Assembly: GCF_024323335.1 (NCBI RefSeq)
Contig: NC_066585.1
Coordinates: forward strand, 534,278,082-534,342,081
Direction of reading: 5' to 3'
DNA length: 64,000 nt
DNA from: Lathyrus oleraceus
Lineage: Eukaryota; Streptophyta; Magnoliopsida; Fabales; Fabaceae
The translations under genes were made by a program, and so were the position numbers. This document shows positions 22,671-33,700 of this stretch, piece by piece. The number at the start of each line of letters is the position of its first letter. Positions within the stretch are counted from its first letter, which is position 1. The notes under the pieces are model-generated. The model was not told the origin of the DNA. It saw only the letters and a program-made list of their open reading frames with translations, and ran no database searches.

Positions 22671-25600
22671 CCAACAGTGGGCATCTCCAATAGCGTTGAC
22701 CTCGAGTGGAGGCGGTAGTTTGTCGATGCTGGCCGCGGGAGAATTTCTTGGATTACTGATTTATTCCCACCCTTTTTCCTCGTGCTGGCTAGTTTCGAGA
22801 GAACGTCTGCCCGTGTGTTGTGCTCGCGGGGTATGTGTTGAACTTCCCATTTTTCAAATCTATCAAGTTTTTCTTTGACGAGGGACAAGTACCCGAGGAG
22901 GTTGTCGTTCTTGGTTTGGTATTCTCCTCGCACTTGTGAGGCCACGAGCTGGGAGTCGGTGGATATTTTTACCTCTTTTGCTCCCAGGTCGTCGGCTAAC
23001 CTCAGGCCTGCGAGGAAGGCTTCGTATTCGGCTTGGTTGTTTGATGTCGGGAATGCTAGCGCTAACGATACCTCTATCAGGATCCCTTCTTCATTTTCGA
23101 GGATGATCCCGGCCCCGCTGCCTGATGTGCTAGAGGCGCCATCGACGAAGATCGTCCATTTGTGGGCGCTTTCTGCTGGAGTCGGGCAGTGGGTCATCTC
23201 CGCGACGAAGTCGGCCAGCGCCTGAGCTTTCAAGGCTTTCCTACTTTCGTATTGTATGTCGAATTCGGAGAGTTCTAATGACCACTTGAGCATCCTCCCG
23301 GCCATATCCGGGCGCCCGAGCAGCTGTTTGATTGGCTGGTCGGTCCTCACCTTTATCGTGTGTGCGAGGAAGTAATATCGTAGTCTCCTCGCTGTGTTGA
23401 TGAGGGCCAGGGCGACCTTTTCGATTTGCTGATATCGGAGCTCGGGACCTTGGAGTGCTTTACTCGTAAAATAGATGGGCTTTTGTCCTTCGTCGGTTTC
23501 TCTTATTAGAACGGCGCTGACGGCCTCGGTTGCCACGGATAGGTATAAGTATAGGGTTTCCTTTTCTGATGGCCGTGATAAGACCGGGGGTTGGGACAGA
23601 ACCTTCTTTAGATGGAGTAGCGCTTGTTCGCATTCATCGGTCCAGTCAAAGGTAGCCTCTTTGCGAAGGAGTCTGAAGAATGGCAATGCGTGCTGGGCGG
23701 ACTTGGCGATGAAACGGGAGAGTGAGGCGAGCACTCCATTGAGTGACTGGATCGATTTTTTGGTTTTTGGGGTCGGAAACTCCGAGAATGCCCGGCATTT
23801 GTCGGGGTTGGCCTCGATCCCTCTTTCGGTGAGATAGAAACCGAGGAACTTGCCTGCCCGGACTCCGAACGTGCATTTCTCGGGGTTGAACCTCATTTTA
23901 CACTGTCTCGCCTGCTCGAATACCTTCGTAAGGTGTCGAGCATGGGTTACCTCCTCGTGTGATTTGACGATCATGTCGTCCATGTACACTTCGAGCATGT
24001 CCCCTATTTCGTCCTTGAAGACTTTGTTCATCATGCGTTGGTATGTAGCGCCAGCGTTCTTGAGCCCGAACGGCATCACGTTGTAGTAGTAATTGCCCGT
24101 TGGGGTCATGAACGCTGTGTGTTTCTTGTCTGCGGGCGACATAGGGATCTGGTTGTATCCACTATATGCGTCCATGAAGGACAAGAGTTTAAAACCTGCA
24201 GAGTTGTCAACGAGCGAGTCTATATTAGGGAGGGGGAAAGCATCTTTCGGGCAAGCCCTATTAAGATCAGTATAATCAACACACATACGCCATTTTCCAT
24301 TATTTTTCTTAACGAGGACTACATTAGAGAGCCAGGTTGTGTACTGGGCTTCAGAAATAAAATTTGCCTCTAAGAGGTCTTTTACAGCTCGCTCGGCAGC
24401 CTCTGCCTTTTCGGGCGATTGCTTGCGTCTACGCTGTGCTATGGGCTTGGCTGCCCGGTCTACAGCTAGCTTATGACACGCGATCTCGGGGTCCAGCCCG
24501 GGCATTTCTGCGGCATTCCACGCGAAGAGGTCGGAGTTCTCTTTGAGGCATGCTACTAGCTCTTCTCTTGTTTCCTCGGGTAGTCCCTTACCTATCTTCA
24601 CCGTCCTTTCCGGATCGTCCCCAAGAGGAATGAGTTCGAACTCCCCGTCGGGGATTGGTCGGACCGGGTGTTCGAGAGAGCGTTCCTTGGGGAACCTCCC
24701 CTCTCCGGTCTCGTCCAGCCCGATGCGACAGTCGAGGTCGATGGCGTTGACTCCTCGGGCAGGATCCTCGGTCTTGAGTTTTTTGTTGTTGCAGTTGCTC
24801 TTCGTGCTGACTACGGCCTGTCCTTTTACTGCGGCGTCGTAGCATCGCCGGGCTGCTTCGATGTCACCATGGATGGTGACCACACGTCCCAATTTGGTGT
24901 AGTATTTCATCTTCAGGTGGACGGTGGATGGGACCGCAGTGAGTTCGGCCAGCGTCGGGCGTCCAAAGATGCAATTGTAGAGAGACGGACAGTCTACGAC
25001 CAGGAATTGGATTTTGACTTCCCTGGCCGTTTCTTGTTCGCCGAAAGTGACGAGGAGCTCAACATATCCCCACGGTCTGGTTGTTGCTCCGTTGAATCCT
25101 TGGAGATCTGATCCGACGTAGGGGGCTAAGTTGGTCTTGTCTAGCTTCAGAGTCTTGAAGAGGTGGACGTACATGATATCCACTGAGCTGCCTTCGTCGA
25201 CCAGGATGCGTCGTACGTCGAATCTGGCCATCTTTGCTCTAATCAATAGTGGGATGGCCGAGTTCGGGGATCCGCCCGGGAGTTCCTCCAGGAAGAAGGA
25301 TATTGGGTTGGATTTTCCCCGGTATTTTGTCAATGTCGCTTTCTGCTCGGGGGCAGTCAGTAGGAGTTCGTCGAACTTGCGTTTGACGGAGAGGGCCGCG
25401 GATTCCCCGTTAGTTCCTCCTCCTGATATCACCAGTGTGGTAGGGAAGTCTTCCCAGGGGCTGAGTGCAGTGATCTTGCCCTCGGGCAATGGTTCGGGGG
25501 GGAAGAAATCTTCCGGTCGTGACACGCAGAGGGCCACCTGATAGGGAGAGTTGTCGGGGGGTGTGTTTTCCCGGGGTCTCTTCTTCTCTGGCTCGTCGTG

Positions 25601-25696
25601 TCTGGGAGCTTCGTTCTTCCTCGTGTACTGCTTCAGGTGCCCTTCTTGGATTAAAATTTCAATCGCATCTTTCAGGTGGACGCAGTCTTCGGTCAC
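22667..25696 (-). CDS. Protease, RT and RNase H of pol (element C)
   Basis: Open from upstream of the first Met; the frame is in fact open to about 25950, through the end of gag, and includes a Cys/His knuckle ('CRFHRSHGHVTEDC') at the start. Protease: 'LVDEGSSVDIMY' near residue 167 and 'CIFGRPTL' near 240. RT: 'FMDAYSGYNQI' near 510 and 'YMDDM' near 570. Archaeal-type RNase H: 'FVDGASSTSGSG' near 848, 'QAEYEAFLAGL' and 'STDSQL'. 1009 residues with the expected catalytic positions. The carboxyl end runs out of frame shortly before the integrase, where a 1-nt change separates the two. Confidence 0.85.
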   Translation of the reverse strand: MTEDCVHLKDAIEILIQEGHLKQYTRKNEAPRHDEPEKKRPRENTPPDNSPYQVALCVSRPEDFFPPEPLPEGKITALSPWEDFPTTLVISGGGTNGESAALSVKRKFDELLLTAPEQKATLTKYRGKSNPISFFLEELPGGSPNSAIPLLIRAKMARFDVRRILVDEGSSVDIMYVHLFKTLKLDKTNLAPYVGSDLQGFNGATTRPWGYVELLVTFGEQETAREVKIQFLVVDCPSLYNCIFGRPTLAELTAVPSTVHLKMKYYTKLGRVVTIHGDIEAARRCYDAAVKGQAVVSTKSNCNNKKLKTEDPARGVNAIDLDCRIGLDETGEGRFPKERSLEHPVRPIPDGEFELIPLGDDPERTVKIGKGLPEETREELVACLKENSDLFAWNAAEMPGLDPEIACHKLAVDRAAKPIAQRRRKQSPEKAEAAERAVKDLLEANFISEAQYTTWLSNVVLVKKNNGKWRMCVDYTDLNRACPKDAFPLPNIDSLVDNSAGFKLLSFMDAYSGYNQIPMSPADKKHTAFMTPTGNYYYNVMPFGLKNAGATYQRMMNKVFKDEIGDMLEVYMDDMIVKSHEEVTHARHLTKVFEQARQCKMRFNPEKCTFGVRAGKFLGFYLTERGIEANPDKCRAFSEFPTPKTKKSIQSLNGVLASLSRFIAKSAQHALPFFRLLRKEATFDWTDECEQALLHLKKVLSQPPVLSRPSEKETLYLYLSVATEAVSAVLIRETDEGQKPIYFTSKALQGPELRYQQIEKVALALINTARRLRYYFLAHTIKVRTDQPIKQLLGRPDMAGRMLKWSLELSEFDIQYESRKALKAQALADFVAEMTHCPTPAESAHKWTIFVDGASSTSGSGAGIILENEEGILIEVSLALAFPTSNNQAEYEAFLAGLRLADDLGAKEVKISTDSQLVASQVRGEYQTKNDNLLGYLSLVKEKLDRFEKWEVQHIPREHNTRADVLSKLASTRKKGGNKSVIQEILPRPASTNYRLHSRSTLLEMPTVG

Positions 25697-25836
25697 GTGT
25701 CCGTGACTTCTGTGGAACCGGCAGTACTTTGATTTGTCGGTGTGGGGCTTTGGTGCAGACGGTTTTGGGAACCTGACCCTGCCCTGCTTAAATTCAGAGT
25801 TGATACATTCTGCGAGGATACGCTCTCGAGGAGCTG

Positions 25837-27042
25837 TCAGTAAGGTGTACTCGCTATATCTGCCCGCGGGGCCTCTTCCTTCCCGGAGCTCGCGAGGTCT
25901 TTCTTCTCTTCGTCTGTCTCCGTTGCGACGGAAATTCTCGTGTCCTCGCGTTTTGAGTGCTCGGTCTCCCCAGCGTTACGTCCGCTGCGGGCATTGTGTG
26001 CCACCTGCTTTTCCTCGTATCTGATGTAGGCCTGGGCTTTATGCAGGAGCTCGTTTAAGGTGCGGGGAGGCTCGATCCCTACGGCTCTGCTAAGTTCACT
26101 GCCGGGTAAGAGACCTCTCTCGAGGAGATACTTCTTCATGTGCTCGGTGGTATCTACCTCGACAGCTTCCTGGTTGAATCGCTCGATGTATGAGCGCAGT
26201 GTTTCATTCTTCTTCTGCACTATGGCTTCAAGGGTCGCCTCAGTCTTGGGGTGACGACGGGAAGCTGTAAAGTGCCGGGTGAACATGGACCTCATGACTC
26301 TCCATGACGTAATGGACTCAGGGGCCAAGCTTTTGTACCAGGCCATGGCCCCTTTCCTGAGGGTCGTTGAGAACAGTCGGCATTTGAGGTGCCCGGTTAT
26401 ATCATTGCGGTAGTCGAGCATCGCGTTGACGTTGTCGACGTGATCGTCGGGATCTGTAGTCCCGTCGTACACAGCTAGGTTTGGCGGTTTCTCCATGCCT
26501 TTGGGGAGCGGGGCTTCCATTATTGCCCGAGATAGGGGGCAATGCAAATCTTCCTCGTCGCTCCTTAAGGGAGACAGTTCGTTGTTGTCGGGGCTGTGCC
26601 CGCGCCTTGGTGATGTTCTCGCTCGACCACCGTCACGATGGGCGCGTGCCCTGCTGGCGTGGGGTTCGGGAGAGCGACGTCCTCGCTTCTTCGTTGGCTC
26701 CGGACGTTGTTGTATCCTACTCACCGGCTGGGGCCGGGCCTCTTGTCGTTCGGCTTCGAGGGCCATGATTCATTCGTGCTGCTGGTGGAGCATAGAACCG
26801 GCCTGATTGAGGGCATTCACCATGGCAATCATTACGGCGTCTCCTTCAACGGGAACGGGAATGGGATGAAATGTCTCTGCCCCTAAATTGTGGGCGTGAG
26901 AGACATCTCCGTTGTTTTGGGGCTCTGGAGACGGGGTGGATGGATGACCGTCCCGAACGTCCGCCTCATGGGATGGCGGGCCGTCGTCCATGTTGTAGTT
27001 GACGAGGGGACGGCTGTGATCGCTATGTTGTTCTCCGGCCAT
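25837..27042 (-). pseudogene. Gag of element C, interrupted
   Basis: Two in-frame pieces: 27042-26770 (90 codons, acidic, Pro-rich) and 26766-25837 (309 codons). They are separated only by a TGA at 26772-26770. The second piece has the retrotransposon Gag core: 'YDGTTDPDDHV' near residue 100, 'CRLFSTTLRKGAMAWYKSL', and 'YIERFNQEA' near 190. Its carboxyl end runs out of frame; the expected frame ('GRYSEYTLLTAPRERI') continues into pol in another frame, implying an indel near 25950-26000. The stop fits a CGA to TGA change. Gag would assemble particles; this copy cannot make the whole protein. Confidence 0.8.
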
Positions 27043-27102
27043 GTTGGAAGGACAGAAATGAATGAGCTTTTGATCCTCGTTTGATGAAGATGGGGATAGC
27101 TA

Positions 27103-27121
27103 GTTCCCACAGACGGCGCCA
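27103..27121 (-). promoter_or_regulatory. Primer binding site of C
   Basis: On the minus strand TGGCGCCGTCTGTGGGAAC lies one base after the 5' LTR. This sequence is a common primer site of Tat/Retand-type elements and fixes the element's orientation. Confidence 0.85.
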
Positions 27122-27122
27122 C

Positions 27123-27722
27123 TGATCTCACCTGATCAGGAGGGCCTTCCAAGGTCTTGGTGAATGGGCCGGAGAATGAAGTGAAAAGGGGGGTGTACCT
27201 GCAAAGTGCTCCAATGCTTAAGTCAGAAAAGGTACAGAATGAGGTTATCAGAGTGTGAGTTAGAATACCTGCCCCTTTGCCATGAAAGGGTATTTATAGT
27301 GAGCCCCCAGCGCTGGGCCAAGGCTCCTAATGGGCTGGATTAGCTAGGCCCAAGGAGGAGCTGCCAGGGGACGCGTAAGAAGCGTTAAGACCTAGACCAA
27401 AGTCTGCCCCCTGGTCCAACTGCCCCTATCCCTAAGGCGACAATATAGGGGAGTTGGGTGACGTGGTGAGTGGGATGCCGTTAAGGCCCTGCCCGACACA
27501 ACTGAGGTGCCCGCGACGTGGGTTGACGGTGAGTGGATGGAGATCGTACGAGGAGGACCCGCTCACTGTCCGACACGTGTTTAAGGGGCCGGGGAGACGT
27601 TCGTCGGGCGGACTGTCGTCCACCTGACGCGTCCTCGTGGTCGTGTGGACATGGCCGTTTGGACGTGGGCTTGGCGAGTATTGGGCCGTGCCGTGCCTAG
27701 GGTCATGGCCCAGTCCGGAACA
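27123..27722 (-). repeat. 5' LTR of C
   Basis: Matches 17385-17985 with a single 1-bp length difference. TATAAATA on the minus strand at 27291-27298 is the promoter of the gag-pol transcript. Confidence 0.95.
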
Positions 27723-27727
27723 GAATG

Positions 27728-29064
27728 CCATAGGGTTCGGAGTTCCGGAAATCGTACTGCTGTCAAACTCAAAACCCGTGGTCGCTCGCTAGCACACCGC
27801 TAAGCGAGCATGTAGCGAGCACTCGCTAAGCCTTCGCTAGGCGAGGCAGCAGCGAACATGACAGTCGCTGAATTTTTCTGTTCTGTTTTGTGCCTACCTG
27901 ATCTGATTCATTATAATCATGCATTATTTCGCCTGACATTACTACTGCTGTGTTTCTTTTGTAGTGCAATTCTCAATTGCACTTTGTCTCGATATTCTAA
28001 CCCGTTTGCTGAATTTTGTAAGGGCTTACATATTCCCGGAAAAGTAGCTTGTTAGGTATTCCACTTTATTTGTGGGATACCCTTGTGGAGATTCATCCTA
28101 ATTACTTAATTGATTTTAATGTGGAGATTCATCCTAATTACTTAATTGATTATAATATGGACCTAATTACCTAATTGATTACAACTACCTAATTGATTGT
28201 AAAATATTGCCTTTGAATATGTGATCTTGGACCTCTCTTTGTTGTCTTACGATATTACAGTATTATGGTCATGTCCCGCGAATGTGGGGATACACTTAGC
28301 AAAGACCCTTCGGTTAAATCATCATGTCCCTATAAAATAAATCATAGTCCCTCGGATGTTGCCTGCGAATACATGATTTTGCCCCTCGATGACCCTTCGT
28401 TGTAGCCTACGGTTAAATGATGATCGTCCCTTCGAATGCTAAGGTATCCTTACAAATGTTGCCTTTAATGACCAATCGATGACCCTACGATGACCCTTTT
28501 ACATCCAAGGGATAAAACTACTTACTTCTCAATAGTAAGGACAGTTTTACCCTCATAAGGATAGGAAATGCCCATAAAGACCTCGGGTAGGTATAACTCT
28601 TAATTGCTGGCTCACAACCTAAAACATTTTTCATACTTCACACTTTGCAATTACTAGAAAATCACCACTTGGTATACATTCGTACTAGAATCATTGCCAA
28701 GTTATATTTTTCTAAACCGCTTTCAAAATTAAACGAGATAAATACTTTGTATACATTCGTACAAGAATCATTACAAAGTTAAACTCTTTTTTTCAAAACA
28801 TTTTTTAAGCAATTCACAAACACTTTTTTCAGACAAATATAAGTGATCAAGCAATTAAGAGCCCATGGATAACCATGGATACAAAGGGTGCTAACACCTT
28901 CCCTTTGTATAATGTACCTCCCGAACCCAAAATCTAATTAAGGTCTTTTCTGTTCTTTTCCACCTTTCCTTATTGGATAAAAGAAAAGTCGGTGGCGACT
29001 CTTGCTATCTGTTACATTTGCTTTCCAAAGCAAAAACACACCAAAGTCAGTTCACTGTATGACA
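27728..29064 (+). repeat. 3' LTR of B, right piece
   Basis: Continues the 3' LTR of B after element C and aligns with 7397-8733. Ends GTATGACA at 29064, followed by the GCAGC target duplication. 1337 bp plus the 632 bp left piece equals the 1969 bp of the 5' LTR. Confidence 0.95.
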
Positions 29065-29261
29065 GCAGCAAACAGTAGAGAGCATTTTTTATAGATATTG
29101 CATAATTCATAATAAAATAGGATAATTCAATAGCTTCATAAAATAATCATAATGTAACAATGGAGAAAGAAAAATGCGAAAGAGAAACAAATACGAACAT
29201 AATTTGAAATAATATTAAATAATAAAACTAACTAAAACTAGATAACTAAGAAAAACAACTT

Positions 29262-30557
29262 CTATCCATCTGCACGATCTCTGGCCGGAGGGGCAAAGGA
29301 GTTAACACGGTATAGCAACTCGTGAAACTGATTTGTCATACTGTTCATGTATCCCAGAAATTCGTGTCTCATGTTAGTGAACTCTTCTCTGAGGGCGTCT
29401 TGTTCTGACATCAAAGCTTCAATGGCGGTGTTATAATCAGTTCCGGGTATATGGTGTCTAAGGTCGGGTATTGCCGATTCTTCGATCTGAACAGGTTGAG
29501 GAGGAGGATCAATGTCATAATAACCAGATGGTGTCTGAGGGTCTGATTCAACATAAGGAATCAGGTCATCACAAATCTCATAGTCCTGGATGGATTCAGT
29601 GGATCTAGCAGGAGAGGGGGTTTCGTTCAGATTGTAGAGCCAGTTATTGCGGTTATGAACAATAGTCCTAGGATCGGGCATGGTGAATAGGCAAAGAACT
29701 TGGTTATTAATTATAAGCTCAAACTCGTCAGATCCTAGGTTTGCTATAAACATAGTGTTGAAGAGGAAGGGTATACTCATAAGTAGTAATGCCACAAAAA
29801 GGGCTTAAGTCAAGCATAGGCTGACGTAATCCGATAGCATTACCAATCATGGTTATCAAACCGCCTATTCGAATTTGTGCTCGTTCATCTTGGATAAGGT
29901 GGTCTAAATTTGCCAACATAAAAGTGGCACCGTTTACTGGATGGTTCTGGGAAGCACAAAATATGATGAAGAGTTCATCACGTGAAACTGTGGTACTGTT
30001 TGGCTTTTTCCCAAATAAGGTGTGGGTCAGGATCTTATGGAAATAACGGAAGGCCGGGTTATGTATGTTTCCAGAGAGAAACTCATGTTCCTCGGGATCA
30101 TCATTTCCAGTCAAGCTTCCCCAAAAGTGTTCAAGTTCTCTATATTCAAAAAGTTCTTCTTGGCTCACTGTGAATGTGTCAAAGGATGTAGGGAAACCTA
30201 AAAGGTTGGTAAAGTCTTGAATATTAAATTGGTACTCCATGTTAAACATTCTGAACTGGATAAAACCTCTGCTTATTCCTTTTCCATGGCTGGGTAGATA
30301 GATCGGAGAACTAAGGAACTCTAGAGTCAGTCTCCGGTAAGTGACAAATTGTCTACGGATAGGAGCGGTTTCCCACCCAATCTGACTCAGCAAATACATG
30401 ACACTTTGTCTTAGTCCAAGGGCAGTCATTGCCCAGTCATCAGCATACAGACTAGGTAGCATCTCTCTCGTGGCTAGTTCTTCAAACTTTTGTTTCTGAG
30501 CTGTTCCTCTGAATTTGATACCCATACGATCAATTTGTCCCATCAGGTTAGTGTTAG
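29262..30557 (-). pseudogene. Athila extra ORF, copy 1, frameshifted
   Basis: Starts at ATG 30543 (MGQIDRMGIKFRG) or slightly upstream, and ends at 29262. Homologous to the intact ORF at 4956-6257: 'LTLEFLSS', 'FRMFNMEYQF', 'HNPAFRYFHKILTHTLFG', 'IGGLITMIGNAIGL' match in order, and both end in a probable coiled coil. The frame changes between about 29795 and 29728 by one indel. No signal peptide or membrane segment. A pyrimidine-rich sequence ending TTTTCTCTAG at 30558 lies 14 nt before the ATG and looks like a splice acceptor, so this ORF may be read from a spliced RNA. Lies between pol and the insertion site of B. Confidence 0.75.
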
Positions 30558-30576
30558 CTAGAGAAAAGAAAAACAA

Positions 30577-30789
30577 GAGTTTTAGTCAGGATTTGGCCAA
30601 ATGCCGAAAGAAGAAGAGAAAAGTTTTTAATAAATAAAAATAAATTAAGAATGAATATTAAACAAAAATTAGAAGAATAATTAAGGAAGAAAAAAAATAA
30701 AAAATTAATAATAGAGAAAAAATAAAATATTTGTGGGTTGTCTCCCACTAAGCGCTTTGTTTAATGTCGCAAGCTCGACATAAAAACTA
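30577..30789 (-). other. Post-pol spacer of element A with conserved block
   Basis: At 30733-30785 the minus strand reads, from the pol end, a GTCGAGCTTGCGACAT-type block followed by AAGCGCTTAGTGGGAGACAA. Similar 'GGGTTGTCTCCCA(C/A)TAAGCGCTT' blocks follow pol in Athila elements of many plants. The rest is A/T-rich. Role unknown. Confidence 0.55.
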
Positions 30790-33700
30790 TCAATTATAAT
30801 CTATAAGTTCCGGAGGCATTTCGTCTAAGTGCAAGACTTGCGAATCTTCATTGTTTTCTGCATAGTGATAATGTTTTAGACGTTGCCCGTTTACGGTAAA
30901 TGGTTCCATAGATTTGCCTTTAATTTCTACTGCTCCACTGGGAAAAACTTTGGTGATTTGAAAAGGACCTGACCATCTAGATCGTAGTTTTCCCGGGAAT
31001 AACTTTAGCCTGGAGTTAAATAAAAGAACTGTATCGCCTTGTTTGAAGATTTTCCTTGATATGCGCTTGTCATGCCATTGTTTTGTCCTTTCTTTGTAGA
31101 TTCTGGCATTTTCGTAAGCGTCTTTTCTGAGTTCCTCTAATTCGCTTATATCAAGGATTCTCTTTTCGCCGACGGCTTTATAGTTTAAATTTTGATTTTT
31201 AATAGCCCAATAGGCTTTATGTTCTAATTCTACCGGGAGGTGACAGGATTTTCCATAAATGAGCTTAAATGGGGTCGTCCCGATGGGAGTTTTGCAAGCG
31301 GTTCGGTAAGCCTATAAAGCTTCTGGTAATTTCAATGACCAGTCTTTCCTTGAAGTGGCGACTGTTTTCTCTAATATCTGTTTGATTTCTCTGTTAGACA
31401 CCTCCACTTGCCCACTGGTTTGAGGGTGGTAAGGTGTCGCTACTCTATGTCTTACGCCATACTTAAGCAGTAGTTTTTCGAGTACCTTGGATATGAAATG
31501 CGATCCACCATCACTGACTACTATTCTTGGGACACCAAACCTTGGAAATATTATATTCTTAAAGAGTCTAGTTACTACTCGTGTGTCGTTTGTTGGAGAA
31601 GCTATAGCTTCAATCCATTTTGATACGTAGTCAACTGCCACGAGTATGTATTTGTTACCGAAAGAGGATGGAAAAGGTCCCATGAAGTCTATTCCCCACA
31701 CGTCGAAAATCTCTACTTCCAAGACGCCCTTTTATGGCATCTCGTCACGTCTAGATATGTTTCCTGTGCGTTGACATCTGTCACATTTCTTAATAGCTGC
31801 ATGTACATCCTTCCATATATTTGGCCAATAAAAACCGGCTTGTAGGATTTTAGAGCAGGTCTTGGATGTACTTGCATGTCCACCATAAGGAGCGGAGTGA
31901 CAGTGTTGGATTATATTTTCTACCTCTTCTTCGGGTATACACCGACGGAAAATACCATCGGGGCCTCTTTTAAAAAGTAAGGGGTCATCCCAGTAATAGT
32001 GTTTTATGTCATAGAAGAATCGTTTCTTCTGCTGGTAAGATAAGGTAGGTGGAACTATTCCGACAGCTAAATAATTGATGAGGTCAGCGTACCACGGTGT
32101 AACAGATATAGCTAAGGTGGTTTCTACCTGTTTATCAGCTTTATTTTCTTCCAAAGTAGCTATAAGTTTATCGTACGAGAAATCATCGTTGATCGATGTT
32201 CTTTCCGGTTCAAGGTTCTCAAGTCTAGAGAGGTGATCTGCTACTACGTTTTCAGTTCCTTTCTTGTCTTTGATTTCCAGATCGAACTCTTGTAGCAACA
32301 GGATCCACCTTAGGAGTCTAGGTTTAACATCCTTTTTTGTTAAGAGGTATTTGATAGCAGCGTGGTCAGTGTAGATGATTATTTTGGCTCCGACCAAGTA
32401 AGAACGAAATTTATCTAGCGCAAACACTACTGCTAGAAGTTCGTTCTCGGTTGTGGCGTAATTCATTTGTGCTTCATCTAGAGTTCTACTTGCGTAATAT
32501 ATAACATGAAGCGTTTTATCCTTTCGTTGTCCTAAAACAGCACCTACAGCGTAATCACTAGCATCACACATTATTTCGAATGGTTCATTCCAATCTGGTG
32601 TCTGCATTATGGGTGCGGAGATCAGTGCTTGTTTAAGCGTTTGAAATGCTTCTAAACATTTATTGTCGAATATGAATTCAGCATCTTTCATTAATAGCCC
32701 GGTTAAAGGTTTAGTTATTTTAGAGAAGTCTTTAATGAATCGTCGGTAAAAACCGGCATGTCCTAAGAAGCTTCGTACTTCTCTCACAGTTTTCGGGGGT
32801 TGAAGATTTTCGATTACCTCTATTTTAGCTTTGTCTACTTCAATTCCTCTGTTCGAGATGATGTGTCCTAAAACAATTCCTTCTTGTACCATAAAGTGGC
32901 ATTTTTCCCAATTAAGTACTAGGTTTACTTTTACACATCGCTCTAGAACTCTCTCTAGGTTTTCAAGGCATTCTTCAAAGCTTTGTCCGCATACGGAAAA
33001 GTCATCCATAAATACTTCCATGATGTTTTCTAGAAAATCGACGAATATTGCCATCATGCATCTTTGGAAGGTTGCAGGAGTATTACACAAGCCAAACGAC
33101 ATTCGTCTATAAGCGAAGGTACCAAAAGGACACGTGAACGTTGTCTTTTCTTGGTCATCAGGGTGAATTGGTATTTGAAAGAAACCTGAGTAACCGTCTA
33201 GATAGCAGAAATGAGAATGTTTTGCTAATCGTTCTAACATCTGGTCAATGAATGGTAAAGGGAAATGGTCTTTTCGGGTTGCTTTGTTTAGTTTCCTATA
33301 GTCAATGCACATTCTCCATCCCGATTCGATTCGTTTGGTTATAGTTTCTCCTTTTTCATTTTCAATGACTGTTACACCTCCTTTCTTTGGTACTACGTGT
33401 ACAGGACTAACCCATTTGCTATCAGATATAGGATATATGATACCTGCCTCTAATAACTTGGTTATTTCCTTCTTCACTACCTCACTCAGGATCGGGTTTA
33501 GTCTTCTCTGGTGTTCCCTAGAAGTTTTACAGTCTTCTTCTAGCATGATGCGGTGCATACAAATAGAAGGACTTATTCCTTTAAGATCGGTAATGTTGTA
33601 TCCTAGTGCGGTTGGATATTTTCTTAAGATATGCAGGAGTTTTTCTGTTTCGAGTTTTCCTAGGTCAGCATTAACTATCACTGGTCGTTCATGTTCTAAG

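Larger units (their letters stand above)
17385..27722 (-). mobile_element. Tat-lineage LTR retrotransposon C with antisense gene
   Basis: LTRs are 17385-17985 (601 bp) and 27123-27722 (600 bp), beginning TGATCTCACC and ending CCGGAACA in + orientation. The target duplication GAATG lies at 17380-17384 and 27723-27727. The LTRs appear identical except one G in a run of four, so the insertion is very recent and the youngest layer of the nest. Minus strand: PBS, gag, protease-RT-RNase H, integrase. Plus strand: a spliced antisense gene between integrase and 3' LTR, as in other Tat elements. The element is visibly richer in GC than its surroundings. Gag, pol and the antisense gene all carry frame lesions. 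Confidence 0.95.
6765..29064 (+). mobile_element. Ogre-like (Tat lineage) LTR retrotransposon B
   Basis: The 5' LTR is 6765-8733. The 3' LTR is 16753-17384 plus 27728-29064, split by element C. After removing C and one copy of its duplication both LTRs are 1969 bp. The target duplication GCAGC lies at 6760-6764 and 29065-29069. It holds a tRNA-Arg-type PBS, an ORF1-protease fusion, a predicted intron, RT-RNase H-integrase, a repeat-rich 3' untranslated region and a purine tract. About 16 LTR differences by eye, nearly all transitions (0.8%). It lacks gag, so it would need a helper to move. Confidence 0.95.
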
